Shown: positions 48,337 to 58,890, counted from the stretch's first letter. The stretch: DNA of 64,000 nt from VAZQ01 sp963763365 (GCA_963763365.1 CAVXOE010000005.1:162975-226974); one strand, 5' to 3'. The notes: a model not told the origin generated them from the letters alone. A program made the numbers and translations.

Positions 48337-50713
48337 CTATTCCATCGGCACGACGAATTCGGCCGGATCGTCCGCCGCCGCGCCCGGCGGGAGCACCGCG
48401 CCGCCCAGTTGCAGATCGCGCCAGCGCAGCGGACCATCGACGCCGTTGAGGACGAGGACCACGCGCTTCTTCGACCGCTCGACCCGCACCTCCATGAAGC
48501 TCTGGAAGAACGGCGCGCGGTTGAAGTCGAACACACCGGATAGCGCCTCGACGCTGAACGGCCAGGCATTGAACCACTTGATCCAGTACCAGAACGGCTG
48601 CTTCCACAGCGGCGTTTCGGCATCCAGCTTGGCGCGCAGGCGATCGGTGCGCGGATAGAACGCCCAGTCCGCGACCGGCGGCTCCTTCGGGAAGTCGAGC
48701 GCGGTGCCGATGCTGAGATAGGCCCCGCCGCCGCCATTCACGAAGTGATGCATGACGCCGGCGCCGGCGCTGATCCGTTCCTGGTAGTACTCGAAGTCAT
48801 GGGTATCGCCGGCCATCGCGATCCTGACGTTGTGCTTCGCCAGGAGTTGATAGAGCGCGGCGAAATTCGCCGACGAATCGCCAACATCACCGCCTTCGGC
48901 GACCTGGGGAATGTCATGGCCGCCAGCAATCTTCGGATGGCCGACGATCGCCATGATGAACTTGCCGCGGCTACGCTCGAGCGCGCGCTCGAGCCATGCC
49001 CACTGCCGCTCGTCGACCGTACGCAGGATGCCGGTATCTATGGCCAGGAGCGCGAAATCCGCGGTCTGCAGCTCGAAGAACACCGCACGCTGGCGGCCGG
49101 CGTCCACGCCATAGAGGCCGCGCAGCCGCGCGGCTTCCGTCAGCAGGTGGTCGACGCGTCGCGCATTGGTGCTGGTCAGGCCGAGATCGGCATCGACGCG
49201 CGCTTCGATCGCGGCGCGCGCGGCCTTCGGCGTCGAGCAGGTTGGCGTTGAAGCCTTCGAGTGCATCGAACCAGTCGTGGTTGCCTGGGATCGCGTAGAC
49301 CGGCTTCGCGAATCCCTGGAACGGCAGATAGAAATTGGGCTCGTAGTCCTGCATCGCACCGGCCGGATAGACGACGTCGGAAGACACGACGAGAAATTTC
49401 ACGTCGTTGCCGAGCCCGAGCTTCAGATAACGCGAGACCAGGGAATACTGCGACGCGTCGCCCTCGCCGGTGTCGCCGATGACGATGAAGCTGAAGTCCC
49501 CTGCCCCATCGACGCCGTCGGGACGGATGCGGAAGAGTTCGTCCCCGCCGCCGTATGCACGCGTCACCGCGTCGATCATGCGCACGCGCCAGGGATCGAC
49601 CCGCAGCTCCGTCATCTTCTGGTAGACACCGGTCGCCCAACTCTCCGTGTTGAAGTACCAGCTGAAACCCCAGATCGGGTTGAACGCCACGAAAAACGCC
49701 GTCACCGGCAGGCCGAGCCGCAACAGCAGAATGAGTGCGGCCGATAGCGAGATGCGCGCTTCGCGCAGCCGCAGATCGAAACCGAAACGGCCTTCGAGCC
49801 AACGACCGATCAGCCAGTCGGCCGCCGGGTTCACCCGCGCACCTTCGCTCTTTGCACCTAGGTGCAACGACCAGCCGAGCCGCTCGGCCGGACGCGTGAG
49901 GCGCCGCCACAGGAGCCGCGCCGGCAGCACGACAAGGATGGCGAACACCAGCGTCATCAAGAGATCGCCGGCGGTCGCCACGAAGGGCGAAACGATGCCG
50001 AGCAGGCTGTCCGCCGTCGGCATCCGCCCCAGATGGATGGCGAGGAACACGGCGCCGAGCGTCAGCATCCACATGAGGTCGGTGCCGCGCACCGTCGAGG
50101 CCGTGCTGTCGGCTTGCGCGCGCAGCCGCGCGAAGGTCTCGTTCGGCGGCACGCCGAGTGCGTGATCGGGATGCGCGGTGAGCGGCGTTGCGGCGGCGGT
50201 CGCGGCTTCCTCGGCAGGCGCCATCAACATGCGCCAGCCCGCAGCCGCGATATAGGCGCCGACGATGATGCCGATCGCCTGCTCGATGCCGATGACGCGG
50301 CTCAGATACCAGAGCAGCGCCGCGCAGCCGAAATCGATCAACCCGTTGACAATGGACGGCACCCGCTCGGCCTGAGGGTTGCGCCAGGCGGTCAGCAACT
50401 TGTTGCAGCCGTCGAGCAGCAGGATGGCGATCAGCAGGATCAACAGGCCGCTGAGCACAAGCGCCGAGCTCAGAAGCAACACGTTGCCGGCGAGCATCGC
50501 CAGCACGCTGGGCAGGTAGGCGCTCAGTTCGGCCCAGCGTGGCGACGTGAACGCCGCGTAGGCCTCCACGAGGCTGAGCGCCATCAGTGGAATGGCAAGG
50601 AGCGCGAGCGACCAGCGCCCCGCCGCCAGCGGCGTTGACAGGGCGACCACGCCGAGCGCGACCAGCAGAAGGCCGGCCGTACGCCGCCGCAGAATTCGCG
50701 ATCCCGATGACAT
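48337..50713 (-). CDS. HdeD-like membrane domain fused to calcineurin-like metallophosphatase, frameshifted
   Basis: About 792 aa. The N-terminal 180 residues hold six hydrophobic segments resembling the HdeD/DUF308 repeat (GLLLVALGVVALS, then LILLIAILLLDG). Three more segments follow, near residues 215, 265 and 330. The phosphatase domain shows GDTGEGD, SSDVVYP, GNHDWFD, then AIVGHP and GDTHDFEYY, the five metal motifs with only the second altered. Between GNHDW and the remainder the frame shifts at about 49213-49222. Restoring one GC in GCGCGC joins LLDAEGRAR to AAIEARVDAD. The fold orientation predicts which side of the membrane the phosphatase faces, but I cannot settle it. Confidence 0.8.
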
Positions 50714-50910
50714 AACGGGAGCTTAACGCGGGGCGGGGGACGGTGGCAGCCCGCGAAGCGCGCTCGCCAAGCAAAAATTATCCATTCGCCGTCGTTGACC
50801 GCCGGCACACGGCGTCGGCGGCGCTGCCGAAACGATCATTTCACACCTGCGGTGTATTCATGACGCCACAGACAGAGCGAAAAGCTCGGGCTTCGGGGGC
50901 GGTGAATTCA

Positions 50911-51390
50911 ATGCGCCAAATATTCGCTGGCGCCATGACCACGGTCATGGCGGGTGTCGCGCTCGCCACCGGCGTGGCCACTTCCGCTTCCGCGCAATCG
51001 AACCTCGATGGCGGCAAGTCGGCGGCGCAGATGTTCGCGAATGGCTGCAGCGCATGCCACCGGACGCCGCAGGAGGTAGCGGGCGCGAGCAGCGACTTCC
51101 TGCTCGAGCACTACACTACCGGACCGCGCCAGGCAGACGCCATGGCCGCCTATCTTGAAACAGTGCGCAAGGAACCAGCGCGCGCCGCAAAGCCGCGCCG
51201 CGCTCCGACGACGGGAGCTGCCTTGACGTTGGAGGTGGTCTGGACCGGCAGCGTTCGCGCCAAGCCGACGGCGGCCGCCAAGAAGAGCGAGCCCGTACCC
51301 TTGCCGGTGCCCGCACCGGCATCCTCACCGGCAACGGCTCCGATACCGATACCGGTACCGGACCCCGCACCGCTTTACTTCGAAGAATAG
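50911..51390 (+). CDS. Cytochrome c-like protein with Pro-rich tail
   Basis: A 159-aa secreted protein. Signal peptide residues 1-28 (MRQIFAGAMTTVMAG, ending SASAQ), then a single heme site CSACH near residue 47. A short cytochrome core follows, with a candidate Met ligand in DAMAAYLETV (about 75). The remaining half is Ala/Lys-rich and then a Pro-Val/Ile repeat tail (PVPAPASSPATAPIPIPVPD). An in-frame ATG at 50860 would add 17 residues, but has no better ribosome site. Electron-transfer role is inferred from the heme motif. Confidence 0.75.
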   Translation: MRQIFAGAMTTVMAGVALATGVATSASAQSNLDGGKSAAQMFANGCSACHRTPQEVAGASSDFLLEHYTTGPRQADAMAAYLETVRKEPARAAKPRRAPTTGAALTLEVVWTGSVRAKPTAAAKKSEPVPLPVPAPASSPATAPIPIPVPDPAPLYFEE

Positions 51391-51565
51391 GCAAACCTGC
51401 ATCCTGCAAGGCCGGAGCCATATCCCTCGCTGCGGAGGCGATGACGGTTGCCGCTGCGATGAAGGAAATTGCTGCGCCGCGACATTTCTTGCGACGAGTT
51501 CGGCGATTCTTTTCCACCGGAAATTCATCTAGACTGAGGCGTCGATCTCAAGCTGGGTGAGCCTC

Positions 51566-51847
51566 ATGTCGTTCTGGAAGTCCCTGTTCGGCGGCGGTTC
51601 GGCCGCGAGCGCGCCGAAGGCCAGCGATCCGGTCGAATACAATGGCTTTACCATCCGCGCCGCGCCGTTCAAGGAAGGCGCGAACTATCAGACTGCCGGC
51701 ACGATCGAGAAGGAGATCGACGGCGTGCGCAAGGAGCATCGCTTCATCCGCGCCGACAGCCATCCCGGCTATGACGATGCGGTGACCTTCACGATTGCGA
51801 AGGCGCGGCAGATGATCGACCAGATGGGCGAGCGGCTGTTCAATTGA
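51566..51847 (+). CDS. HlyU family protein
   Basis: A 93-aa protein of the HlyU family, named after a Vibrio transcriptional activator, although most members are uncharacterised. The core reads PVEYNGFTIRAAPFKEG, then AGTIEKEIDG, HRFIRADSHPGYDDAV and AKARQMIDQMGERLF, all typical. ATG 51566 has GGTGAG just upstream; GTG 51557 would add three residues. It precedes the LLM oxidoreductase gene by 57 bases. Confidence 0.88.
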   Translation: MSFWKSLFGGGSAASAPKASDPVEYNGFTIRAAPFKEGANYQTAGTIEKEIDGVRKEHRFIRADSHPGYDDAVTFTIAKARQMIDQMGERLFN

Positions 51848-51904
51848 CGCGCGACGGCCGCTTCGCGGCGACGCCACCCCGGCGTCGGATCTCCAAGGGG
51901 CATC

Positions 51905-52936
51905 ATGAAATTCGGTGTGTTCGACCACATGGACGATGCCGGCGTGCCGCTCGGCCAGTTGTTCGCCGACCGGCTGCAGCTGATCGAAGCCTACGACCGT
52001 GCCGGGCTCTATGGCTATCACCTCGCCGAGCATCATTCGACGCCGCTCGGTCAGGCGGCCTCGCCGGGACTCTTCCTCGCCGCGGCGGCACAGCGCACGA
52101 GCCGTCTGCGCTTCGGCCCGCTGGTCTATCTCCTTCCGTTCTATCATCCGCTGCGGCTGATCGAGGAAGTGTGCATGCTCGATCAGTTGAGCAATGGCCG
52201 GCTGCTCCTGGGGGTCGGGCGCGGCGTGTCGCCGTTCGAGACCAAGCTCTACGGCCTCGACTTCGGCGAGACCGGGGCGATGTATCACGAGGCGTTTCAA
52301 TTGCTGCTGAAGGGACTGGCGTCCGACGAACTGACGTTTCACGGCAAGTACTACAATTTCGACAAGGTGCCGATGCTGCTCAAGCCGTTGCAGCGCCCGC
52401 ATCCGCCGCTCTGGTACGGCACTGGTATCCCGGAGAACGCCGATTGGCCGGCCGAGCACGACGTCAACATCGTGACCATCGCGCTGCGGCCGACCGTGCG
52501 CCTCATCACCGACCGCTACCGCGCGGTGCGCGCGAAGCTCGGCAAGCAGGCGGAACCGTCGCCGCTCCTGGGCGTCGCCCGCCACGTGGTGGTGGCGGAA
52601 ACCGACGAAGCGGCGCTCGCCATCGCGCGCCGCGCCTATCCGCGCTGGCGCGACAGCTTCCGCTGGCTGTTCCAGCGCCACGGCGCCGAGCCGCGGATCG
52701 CGGGCCTCTATCCGCCGACCTTCGACGAACTCATGGCGATCGATAATGGCATCGCCGGTTCGCCGAAGACCGTGCGCGAGTTCATCGCCGCCGAAATCGC
52801 TGCGAGCGGCAGCAACTACATGCTCTCATGGTTTGCTTTCGGCGACATGACCTTGGCCGAACAGCTTGCATCCTTCGGGTTGTTTGCGCGCGAGGTGATG
52901 CCGGCCTTCGCCACGGCGAGCGACGCCGCCGAATGA
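51905..52936 (+). CDS. LLM-class flavin-dependent oxidoreductase (luciferase-like)
   Basis: A 343-aa bacterial-luciferase-like monooxygenase or reductase using FMN or F420. The TIM-barrel features are visible: GVFDHMDDAG at the start, GYHLAEHHSTP near residue 38, VYLLPFYHPLRLIEEVCMLD, and the glycine-rich GVGRGVSPFE near residue 110. It is followed by a related gene on the same strand. Family members oxidise alkanes, alkanesulfonates or aromatic amines; none of these can be assigned here. Confidence 0.9.
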   Translation: MKFGVFDHMDDAGVPLGQLFADRLQLIEAYDRAGLYGYHLAEHHSTPLGQAASPGLFLAAAAQRTSRLRFGPLVYLLPFYHPLRLIEEVCMLDQLSNGRLLLGVGRGVSPFETKLYGLDFGETGAMYHEAFQLLLKGLASDELTFHGKYYNFDKVPMLLKPLQRPHPPLWYGTGIPENADWPAEHDVNIVTIALRPTVRLITDRYRAVRAKLGKQAEPSPLLGVARHVVVAETDEAALAIARRAYPRWRDSFRWLFQRHGAEPRIAGLYPPTFDELMAIDNGIAGSPKTVREFIAAEIAASGSNYMLSWFAFGDMTLAEQLASFGLFAREVMPAFATASDAAE

Positions 52937-53009
52937 CGGCATCAGGGTTGCCCTTTGACCCGCGTGTAGTTTCCGCTCTAGTTTCACGCGCCACGCCGGG
53001 AGAAAGCGC

Positions 53010-54086
53010 ATGGACTTCGGCTATTTCACGCTGAGCGACAACCACTACGACAACAACTCGCGCACGGCCAACCAGTTCGTCGCCGACATCACGGCGGAGG
53101 CGCTCTACGCCGAAGAACTCGGCATGCACTCGGCCTGGATCGGCGAGCACCATTTCAATTCGCTCGGCGTGCTCTCCTGTCCGGATCTCGTGCTCGCCTA
53201 TATCGCGGCGCGCACCAAGCCGCATCAGGCTCGCGCCCGCCGTCACGGTGCTGCCGCTGCATCATCCGATCCGCGTCGCCGAGCAATGGGCGACGCTCGA
53301 TCTGCTCAGCAACGGCCGCGTCGATTTCGCCATCGGCCGCGGCTACGACCGGCGGGAATACGCGCCCTTCCACGTCTCCTTCGACGACAACCAGGGCATC
53401 TTCGAAGAGGGGCTCGAGGTGGTGCAGAAGCTGTGGGCGGCGGAGGGCCGCATCTCGCACCACGGCAAGCATTATTCGTTCGACGACGTGCGCATCACGC
53501 CGAAGCCGATGCAGAGTCCGATCCCGATCTATATCGGCTCGTTCTCCAAGCCCTCGATCGAGCTCGCCGCGCGCACCGGCTGCAACTTGATCGTGGCGCC
53601 GTTCGCCGCCGCCATCAGCTATGGCGGCCTGCGGCAGGTCGCCGACCTCTATCACGAGACCTGCGCCAAGCATGGCCGCACACCTGGCCGGCTGATGTGC
53701 AGCTACTTCACGCATTTCGCCGACAATCAGCAGCAGCAGGATGCGCAGCGCGCGCGGCAGATCCGCTACTACAAGGAATGCGTGATCGGCGCCCTGCCCG
53801 GCGATCCGAAGACCGCGCCGCCGAGCTATCGCTATTTCGTCGACATGGTCGAGCGGTTGCACAAGGTCCGGCCGGAAGACCTGACCGAGAATTCGGTGCT
53901 GATCGGCTCCTCGGCGCAGATCACCGACACGCTGAAGAAGGTCGAGGCCGCCGGGTTCTCCGAGGTCATTCTCTACTTCAACGTGGGCTTGAAGCCGCAC
54001 GCCAGGTGAAGGACGAGATGGCGCGCTTCATGACCGAGGTGGCGCCCGCCTTTGCGCCGCCGCAGCGCGAGCGCAAGGCTGTCTGA
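53010..54086 (+). CDS. LLM-class flavin-dependent oxidoreductase, two compensating frameshifts
   Basis: About 358 aa. The first frame reads MDFGYFTLSDNHYDN, then WIGEHHFNSLGVLS, and ends at AARTK. The central frame begins at RIRLAPAVTVLPLHHP and contains AIGRGYDRREYAPF. The C-terminus VKDEMARFMTEV returns to the first frame. Restoring a CG at about 53221 and one base near 53998 makes it continuous. The protein is a paralogue of the preceding gene, sharing the EHH and L-P-x-x-H-P blocks. Probably intact apart from sequence error. Confidence 0.85.
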   Translation: MDFGYFTLSDNHYDNNSRTANQFVADITAEALYAEELGMHSAWIGEHHFNSLGVLSCPDLVLAYIAARTKPHQARARRHGAAAASSDPRRRAMGDARSAQQRPRRFRHRPRLRPAGIRALPRLLRRQPGHLRRGARGGAEAVGGGGPHLAPRQALFVRRRAHHAEADAESDPDLYRLVLQALDRARRAHRLQLDRGAVRRRHQLWRPAAGRRPLSRDLRQAWPHTWPADVQLLHAFRRQSAAAGCAARAADPLLQGMRDRRPARRSEDRAAELSLFRRHGRAVAQGPAGRPDREFGADRLLGADHRHAEEGRGRRVLRGHSLLQRGLEAARQVKDEMARFMTEVAPAFAPPQRERKAV

Positions 54087-54352
54087 GAGCGGTCACGCAC
54101 ACCGGCGGGGGCCCGCGACCGGCAGCACAAAGCTACCTCCCGCGAGCCTCCAAATTGCCTCTTTTCAGCCGCGCAGAACCAAGATTTTTCCTTAATTATC
54201 AATTCACTAAAGTTTAATCTGTGCGGGATCATGCTCGGTCGTCCGAGCTTGAAGTAGAGCGTACCACGCGGCCCTGGGGAGGGCTGCGTTCGGGGGTCGG
54301 AATACGGGGAAGACCGCCAATTCTCGGCGGACTTAATCGGGGGAACATCCAC

Positions 54353-55574
54353 ATGGTCGCAGTTCGCGCGATGGCGGTCAGCATTGGCCGTCCGGTTGCA
54401 ATTCACTTGCAGCGGCGTGCCAGACCACTCCATCGACCGGCGATGCCACTCTACGTTCCGGCCACGGGCCGGCAGCCGCAACCTGCGGCGCAGCCGCAGA
54501 TGGCTTGGCTCGCCACCGGCATCTTCGCCCTCAAGCTCATGGCCAGCCTGTTGGCAGGCGCCACAATCACCCTGGCAATTTGGCCGAACAATCGAGCGGC
54601 CGTGCCGGCGCAGTCGTACCTCCCGACCGTCCAGGAGAGCCAAATCTCCCGGCGCGTCGCGCAGGAACCGCAGGACTACGTGCGCGACCGCGAGCGGGAG
54701 ACCGCGCTGCTGAGAGCCGCATTCGAGCGGCCGATCCCGACCAACTATCCACGCAAGGTGCAGACCGTGCGCATCACGCTGCCGTCGCAGAACGTCGCGG
54801 AGACGCCGGCCTCGGTCCGCGTCGCCACCGCGAGTCTCGGCAACGTGCCGGTTATCGTGCCACGGACCGGCAATCTGCCGCTCGGCAATGGGACGGACTA
54901 CACCACGCTTACCGGCAAGCCGTTGCGTTACCTGATTGGAGGAAGCGCCGGCCAGGGTCACGACGGCGAGGTGACCATGGTGAGCTACAGCACCAACTCG
55001 CCGGTCAAGCACGGCATCAGCATCGCCTATTGCAATCTGTTCGAGGAAAACAAGACCGGCAAGTACGGCCCCTACCTGAATTCGTCCGACACCGCCAAAC
55101 AGTACAACGAAGGGCAGATCGATCCGAAGGGCCCTGGCTGGGAAAAGAACTTGCGCGAACAGTTCGCGCGCCGCAAGAACGCGGGATTCCAGTACATCGA
55201 GCTCGATAATCCGGACGCCTACGCGATCAAGGACGTGATCGGCGCGATCGAGCTGGCGGAAACCTACGGGCTCAAGGTGATTGCCAAGAATCCCGGCCTG
55301 ACTGGGTGGCAGTGCCGCGACCGCCTACGTGTCGCACCGCAATGTCTATGGCATCATCGTCGAGAAGGGCGCGGGCGGCGCGAACGACATGGAAGCGCTG
55401 CGCAAGCGTTCCGGCAAGCCGGACCTGCCGGTCTGGTTCGTCGCCTTCGGATCGGGCCGCAGTTGGGCCGGCAGCGTCGCCAATTCGGCGAAGAGCTATC
55501 GCAACATGGGCGTGACCTATTCGAGCGCCGGCGAATACGGCAACGCGATCGACGTCCTGCAGCCGGCCGGCTAG
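54353..55574 (+). CDS. Membrane-anchored TIM-barrel-like protein of unknown function, frameshifted
   Basis: About 407 aa, start ATG 54353 after GGGGGA. A cationic N-terminus and one hydrophobic helix (ATGIFALKLMASLLAGAT, about residues 55-75) anchor it. The periplasmic part has NLREQFARRKNAGFQYIELD, then DNPDAYAIKDVI and VIAKNPGL, reminiscent of glycoside hydrolase 114-like barrels in which an Asp-Asn pair sits on a strand end. A surplus base near 55308 separates this from AATAYVSHRNVYGIIVEKG. I do not recognise the family with certainty; glycan hydrolysis is only a guess. Confidence 0.6.
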
Positions 55575-55608
55575 TTCGGCATCGGCGCAGCGAGCGGCTG
55601 CGCCTGCG

Positions 55609-56582
55609 CTATTCCGGCTCGATCTTCGCGTCGGCGACGATCTTCGCCCATTTTTGCGTCTCGGAGATCACAAACGATTTGAGCTCGTCTGGCGAGCTTG
55701 CGACCGGCTCGATTCCGGCAGCGAGCAGTTTCGACGCAACCTCCTTGTCGGCGAGCGCCTCACGGATCGCAGCATTGAGCCGGTCGACGACCGGCTTCGG
55801 CGTCTTGGCGGGCGCGAACGCCGCAAACCAGGCGGTGAGGTCGTAGCCTTTCAATCCAGATTCATCGAGCGCCGGAAGATCGGGCGCCAGTTGCGAGCGC
55901 CCAAGGCTCGAGACCGCGAAACCTTTCAGCCTGCCGGCACGCACCGGCGGCAGCGAGGTCGAGACATCTCCGAAGAACAGGGAAATCTGTCCCCCGAGCA
56001 GATCCGTCACGACCTGCGGATTGCTCTTGTAGGGGACATGCAGCATGTCGATGCCCGCCATGGTCTTCATCAGTTCGCCGGCCGCACGCGAGGAGGTCGA
56101 GCCCGAACCGAATGTCAGCTTGCCGGGATTGGCCTTGGCGTAGGCGAGCAGTTCCTGAACGGTGTTGGCCGGCACCGACGGATGGCCGACCAGCGCCAAG
56201 GTGATCGTTCCAAGCCGCGAGATCGGCTCGAAATCCGCCACGGCGTCGTACGGCACCTTCTTGAGCATGCTCTGGTTCGACGCATGCGTCGTATTCGACG
56301 TGATGAAGATCGTGTAGCCATCCGGCGCAGACCGCACCACGTTTTGCGCCGCGATGACGCCGCTGCCGCCGGCGATGTTCTCGATCGTCACGGTCTGACC
56401 GAGAGAGGCCGACATCCGGTTGCCGAGGAGGCGCGCCAGCGTATCGGTCGCGCTTCCGGCCGCGAACGGCACGACGAATTTAATGCTGCGGCTGGGATAG
56501 CGATCCTGCGCGGCGGCAAATGCCATTCCGACGCCAGCACCAAAGCGAAGAACGCTGCTGCGGTCAGTGATCTCTTCATCAT
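55609..56582 (-). CDS. Bug family tripartite tricarboxylate receptor, frameshifted in signal peptide
   Basis: About 324 aa. ATG 56582 with GGGAGG upstream starts a signal peptide (MMKRSLTAAAFFALVLAS). After one missing G near 56529 the mature part continues GMAFAAAQDRYPSRSIKF. It has VVPFAAGSATDTLARLLG, the loop APDGYTIFITS and HVPYKSNPQVV. It lies 48 bases after the AtuA-like small gene, on the same strand, so the trio is likely one operon: AtuA, AtuA-like, Bug. It probably captures the compound degraded by AtuA. Confidence 0.9.
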
Positions 56583-56630
56583 CGGTTCCTCCCTCGCCCG
56601 CGCCTTGTCTTGCTCTTACCGGCGCGCGGA

Positions 56631-56962
56631 TCAATCCGGCGTCTCGATCTGCACCGGCATATCGAGCAATACGAACGACAGCGATTTGCCGTGCCCATCG
56701 AGCCCGAGGCTCGAATTGACACCGCCCTCGAGCACGTCGTCCAGCACGAAGTTGAAAGCGGCAAGCTTGGGGAGGTCGTAGCGCGCGACGTTCGACGGCT
56801 TGCGGGCTGCAAAAGCCACGGCGACGCGCTCGGCGGTGATCTGCCGCGAAATCGCTCGTAGTGCGCAGGGTCGCGGCAGACCAGCGCAATGTTCAACCGG
56901 TTTCCCTTGTCGCCGGATCGGGCATTGGCGATGTCAAAAAGCTCGACGGTGCGCCCGCTCAT
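56631..56962 (-). CDS. AtuA-like ferredoxin-fold protein, frameshifted
   Basis: About 110 aa of the AtuA-associated small family. The start block reads VELFDIANARSGDKGNRLNI and the end block reads YDLPKLAAFNFVLDDVLEGG, then LDGHGKSLSFVLLDM. Both are characteristic of the domain that follows AtuA. The frame changes in the middle, near 56845 (CGCG context); without it, RRQITAERVAVAF follows HYERF. ATG 56962 overlaps the AtuA stop by four bases, so the two are translated together, in place of the single fused chain seen in some bacteria. Confidence 0.85.
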
Positions 56963-58329
56963 GCACCGGCCCCCACCATGGTGATGCGCGGCCGGGCGAA
57001 TTGTCGTTCGATCAGGCATGAGGCGCTGGCGAGCCGCGGAGTGAGATGCTTGCGGACGCCGCAACCGCCCGCGGGCCCCGCGCAATAGAGCGCTTCGACC
57101 TCGTCGAGCAGAAGCTGCACGTCGGCGGCGTTCGTCGATTGCGCGGCGAAACGCAGCCGGACATCGCGCGCCTCCGCCGCCCACGGATGCTCCAGCGCAC
57201 CGCCATTGTCGCCAAGCACGCTGACCACGCCGATGGCATCGATCCGAAACGCGAGCGAAGGCGCGCGCCTGCGCATGCGCTCCACGATCGTTTCGGCGGC
57301 AAGGCGCGCCCGCGCCGCCGCGTTCGGTCCCCGCGTAGGAAATCTCCACCTCGCCCAGCACGCCGCCGTCGATGCAGACGGTGGCCTTGAGCGTGTCCGG
57401 CGCAGGCTTGCCGCGCGCGCCGGTCACGCGGACGCGGTCCGGTGCCAGCTCTTCGACCGTGACCGAGCCGAGATCGAGAACCACATCGGGCGCGAGGTAG
57501 GCCAACGGATCGTGAATCTCGTAGAGGATCTGCTCGATGACCGTGAGGCGGTCGACGCGGCCGCCGGTGCCTTCCGGCTTAGTGATGACCATGTCTCCGT
57601 CGGCGGCGACCTCGGCGATCGGGTAACCGAGATCGGCCATGCCGGGCACTTCCTTGTACGGCGGATCGGCAAAATAGCCGCCGGTGACCTGGCTGCCGCA
57701 TTCGAGCAGATGCCCGACGAGCGTGCCGGCCGCGAGCCGATCCCAGTCGTCGAGCGTCCACCGAAAGGCGTGGATCAGCGGACCGAGCGCCAGCGCGGAA
57801 TCGGCGACCCGCCCGGTGACGACAATGTCGGCGCCCTGGTCGAGCGCCTGCGCGATCGGCGCGGCGCCGAGATAGAGATTGGCGGCGATGATTTCGATCG
57901 CGCCACGCAGGATCGTGCCGCCGGTCTCGCGCGCTGCCAATTCCTGCGGCGACAGCAGACCGCTCAGATCGTCACCCTCGACGATGGCAATCCGCGGCGA
58001 CAGCGAGGCCCTGCTCGCGCGCCAGCGCGAGGATGCGCGCGGCCGCGGCCGGCGGATTGGCCGCGCCGAAATTCCCGACGATCCTGATCTTGTCGCGCAG
58101 GCAGCGTCCGAGCACCGGGCCGACGAAGCGATCGAGCGCCGGATTGAAACCGCGTCGGATCGCGCCGGCGCTCCAATTGCGACTGCGCGAGCGTGCGCTC
58201 GGCCAGCGTTTCGAACATCAGGAAGCGCGGCCCCGCAAGCTTCCCCAGCGCATCGACGACGGGACCGGCGGCGTCCGTCCGGTCACCCGCAAATCCCGCG
58301 CCCGCGCCGATACAGACCTGCGAAGTCAT
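56959..58329 (-). CDS. Acyclic terpene utilization AtuA-like (DUF1446) protein, three frameshifts
   Basis: About 457 aa. The family is required for citronellol/geranyl-CoA breakdown in Pseudomonas, although many relatives lie in other acid-degradation clusters. Segments, in order: GAGAGFAGDRTDAAG, then FETLAERTLAQSQLERRRDP; GFNPALDRFVGPVL, then GNFGAANPPAAAARIL; IAIVEGDDLSGLL, then VTGRVADSALALGP; and RIDAIGVVSVLGDNGG at the end. They lie in successive frames. CG losses at about 58152 and 57995 and one surplus G near 57334 account for the breaks. No atu acyl-CoA genes are present, so the substrate is open. Confidence 0.87.
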
Positions 58330-58344
58330 CCGCTGCTCCGCGCG

Positions 58345-58890
58345 CTACGTTGCCGCCTTGCCTTCCATCGGCACCATGGCGGCGTCCTTGGAGTTGCGCA
58401 GCGTGAGCGAGGTCTTCACGTTGCGCACATGCGGCGCCGCGGTGAGTTCGGCGACGAAGGCCTGGAACGTCTTGAGGTCCGGCGCCACGCATTTGAGGAT
58501 GAAGTCGATCTCGCCCGAGAGCATCCAGCATTCCCGCACCAGCGGCTGCGCGCGCACGAAATCCTCGAAGGCCTTGAGGTCCGCCTCCGCCTGGCTGGAC
58601 AGGTGCACCATGGCGAACACCGTGACCTCGTAGCCCAGGAGCTTCTCGTCGAGCAGCGCCCGGTAGCCCTTGATGTAGCCCGCTTCCTCCAGCGCCCGCA
58701 CGCGCCGCAGGCAGGGCGGCGCCGAGATGCCGACCCGGTGGGCGAGCTCCACGTTGGTGATGCGGCCGTCGGCCTGCAGCTCACGCAGGATCTGGCGATC
58801 GATCGCATCGAGACGGGCTGGCAGGGCAACCTCCGGGAACGAACCCAAGTCGAACGGAGGCTTACCCTGAAAGGCGTGTGCACGAAACAT
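58345..58890 (-). CDS. Lrp/AsnC family transcriptional regulator
   Basis: A 181-aa regulator if ATG 58890 is used. The Lrp core starts at LDAIDRQILRELQADGRI, with the helix-turn-helix VELAHRVGISAPPCLRRV, and ends with the RAM ligand-binding domain (AMVHLSSQAEADLKAF, then REC). The start is uncertain: no ribosome site precedes ATG 58890 or an ATG at 58938, and typical homologues begin near LDAIDRQ. Divergent from trxB. It probably binds an amino acid and controls itself or the thioredoxin reductase gene. Confidence 0.9.
   Translation of the reverse strand: MFRAHAFQGKPPFDLGSFPEVALPARLDAIDRQILRELQADGRITNVELAHRVGISAPPCLRRVRALEEAGYIKGYRALLDEKLLGYEVTVFAMVHLSSQAEADLKAFEDFVRAQPLVRECWMLSGEIDFILKCVAPDLKTFQAFVAELTAAPHVRNVKTSLTLRNSKDAAMVPMEGKAAT

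Noticed and set aside
57012..57302. Separate gene inside AtuA in the third frame
   Set aside because: The frame reads Arg/Ser-rich sequence without family features; the AtuA C-terminus in the neighbouring frame accounts for the region.
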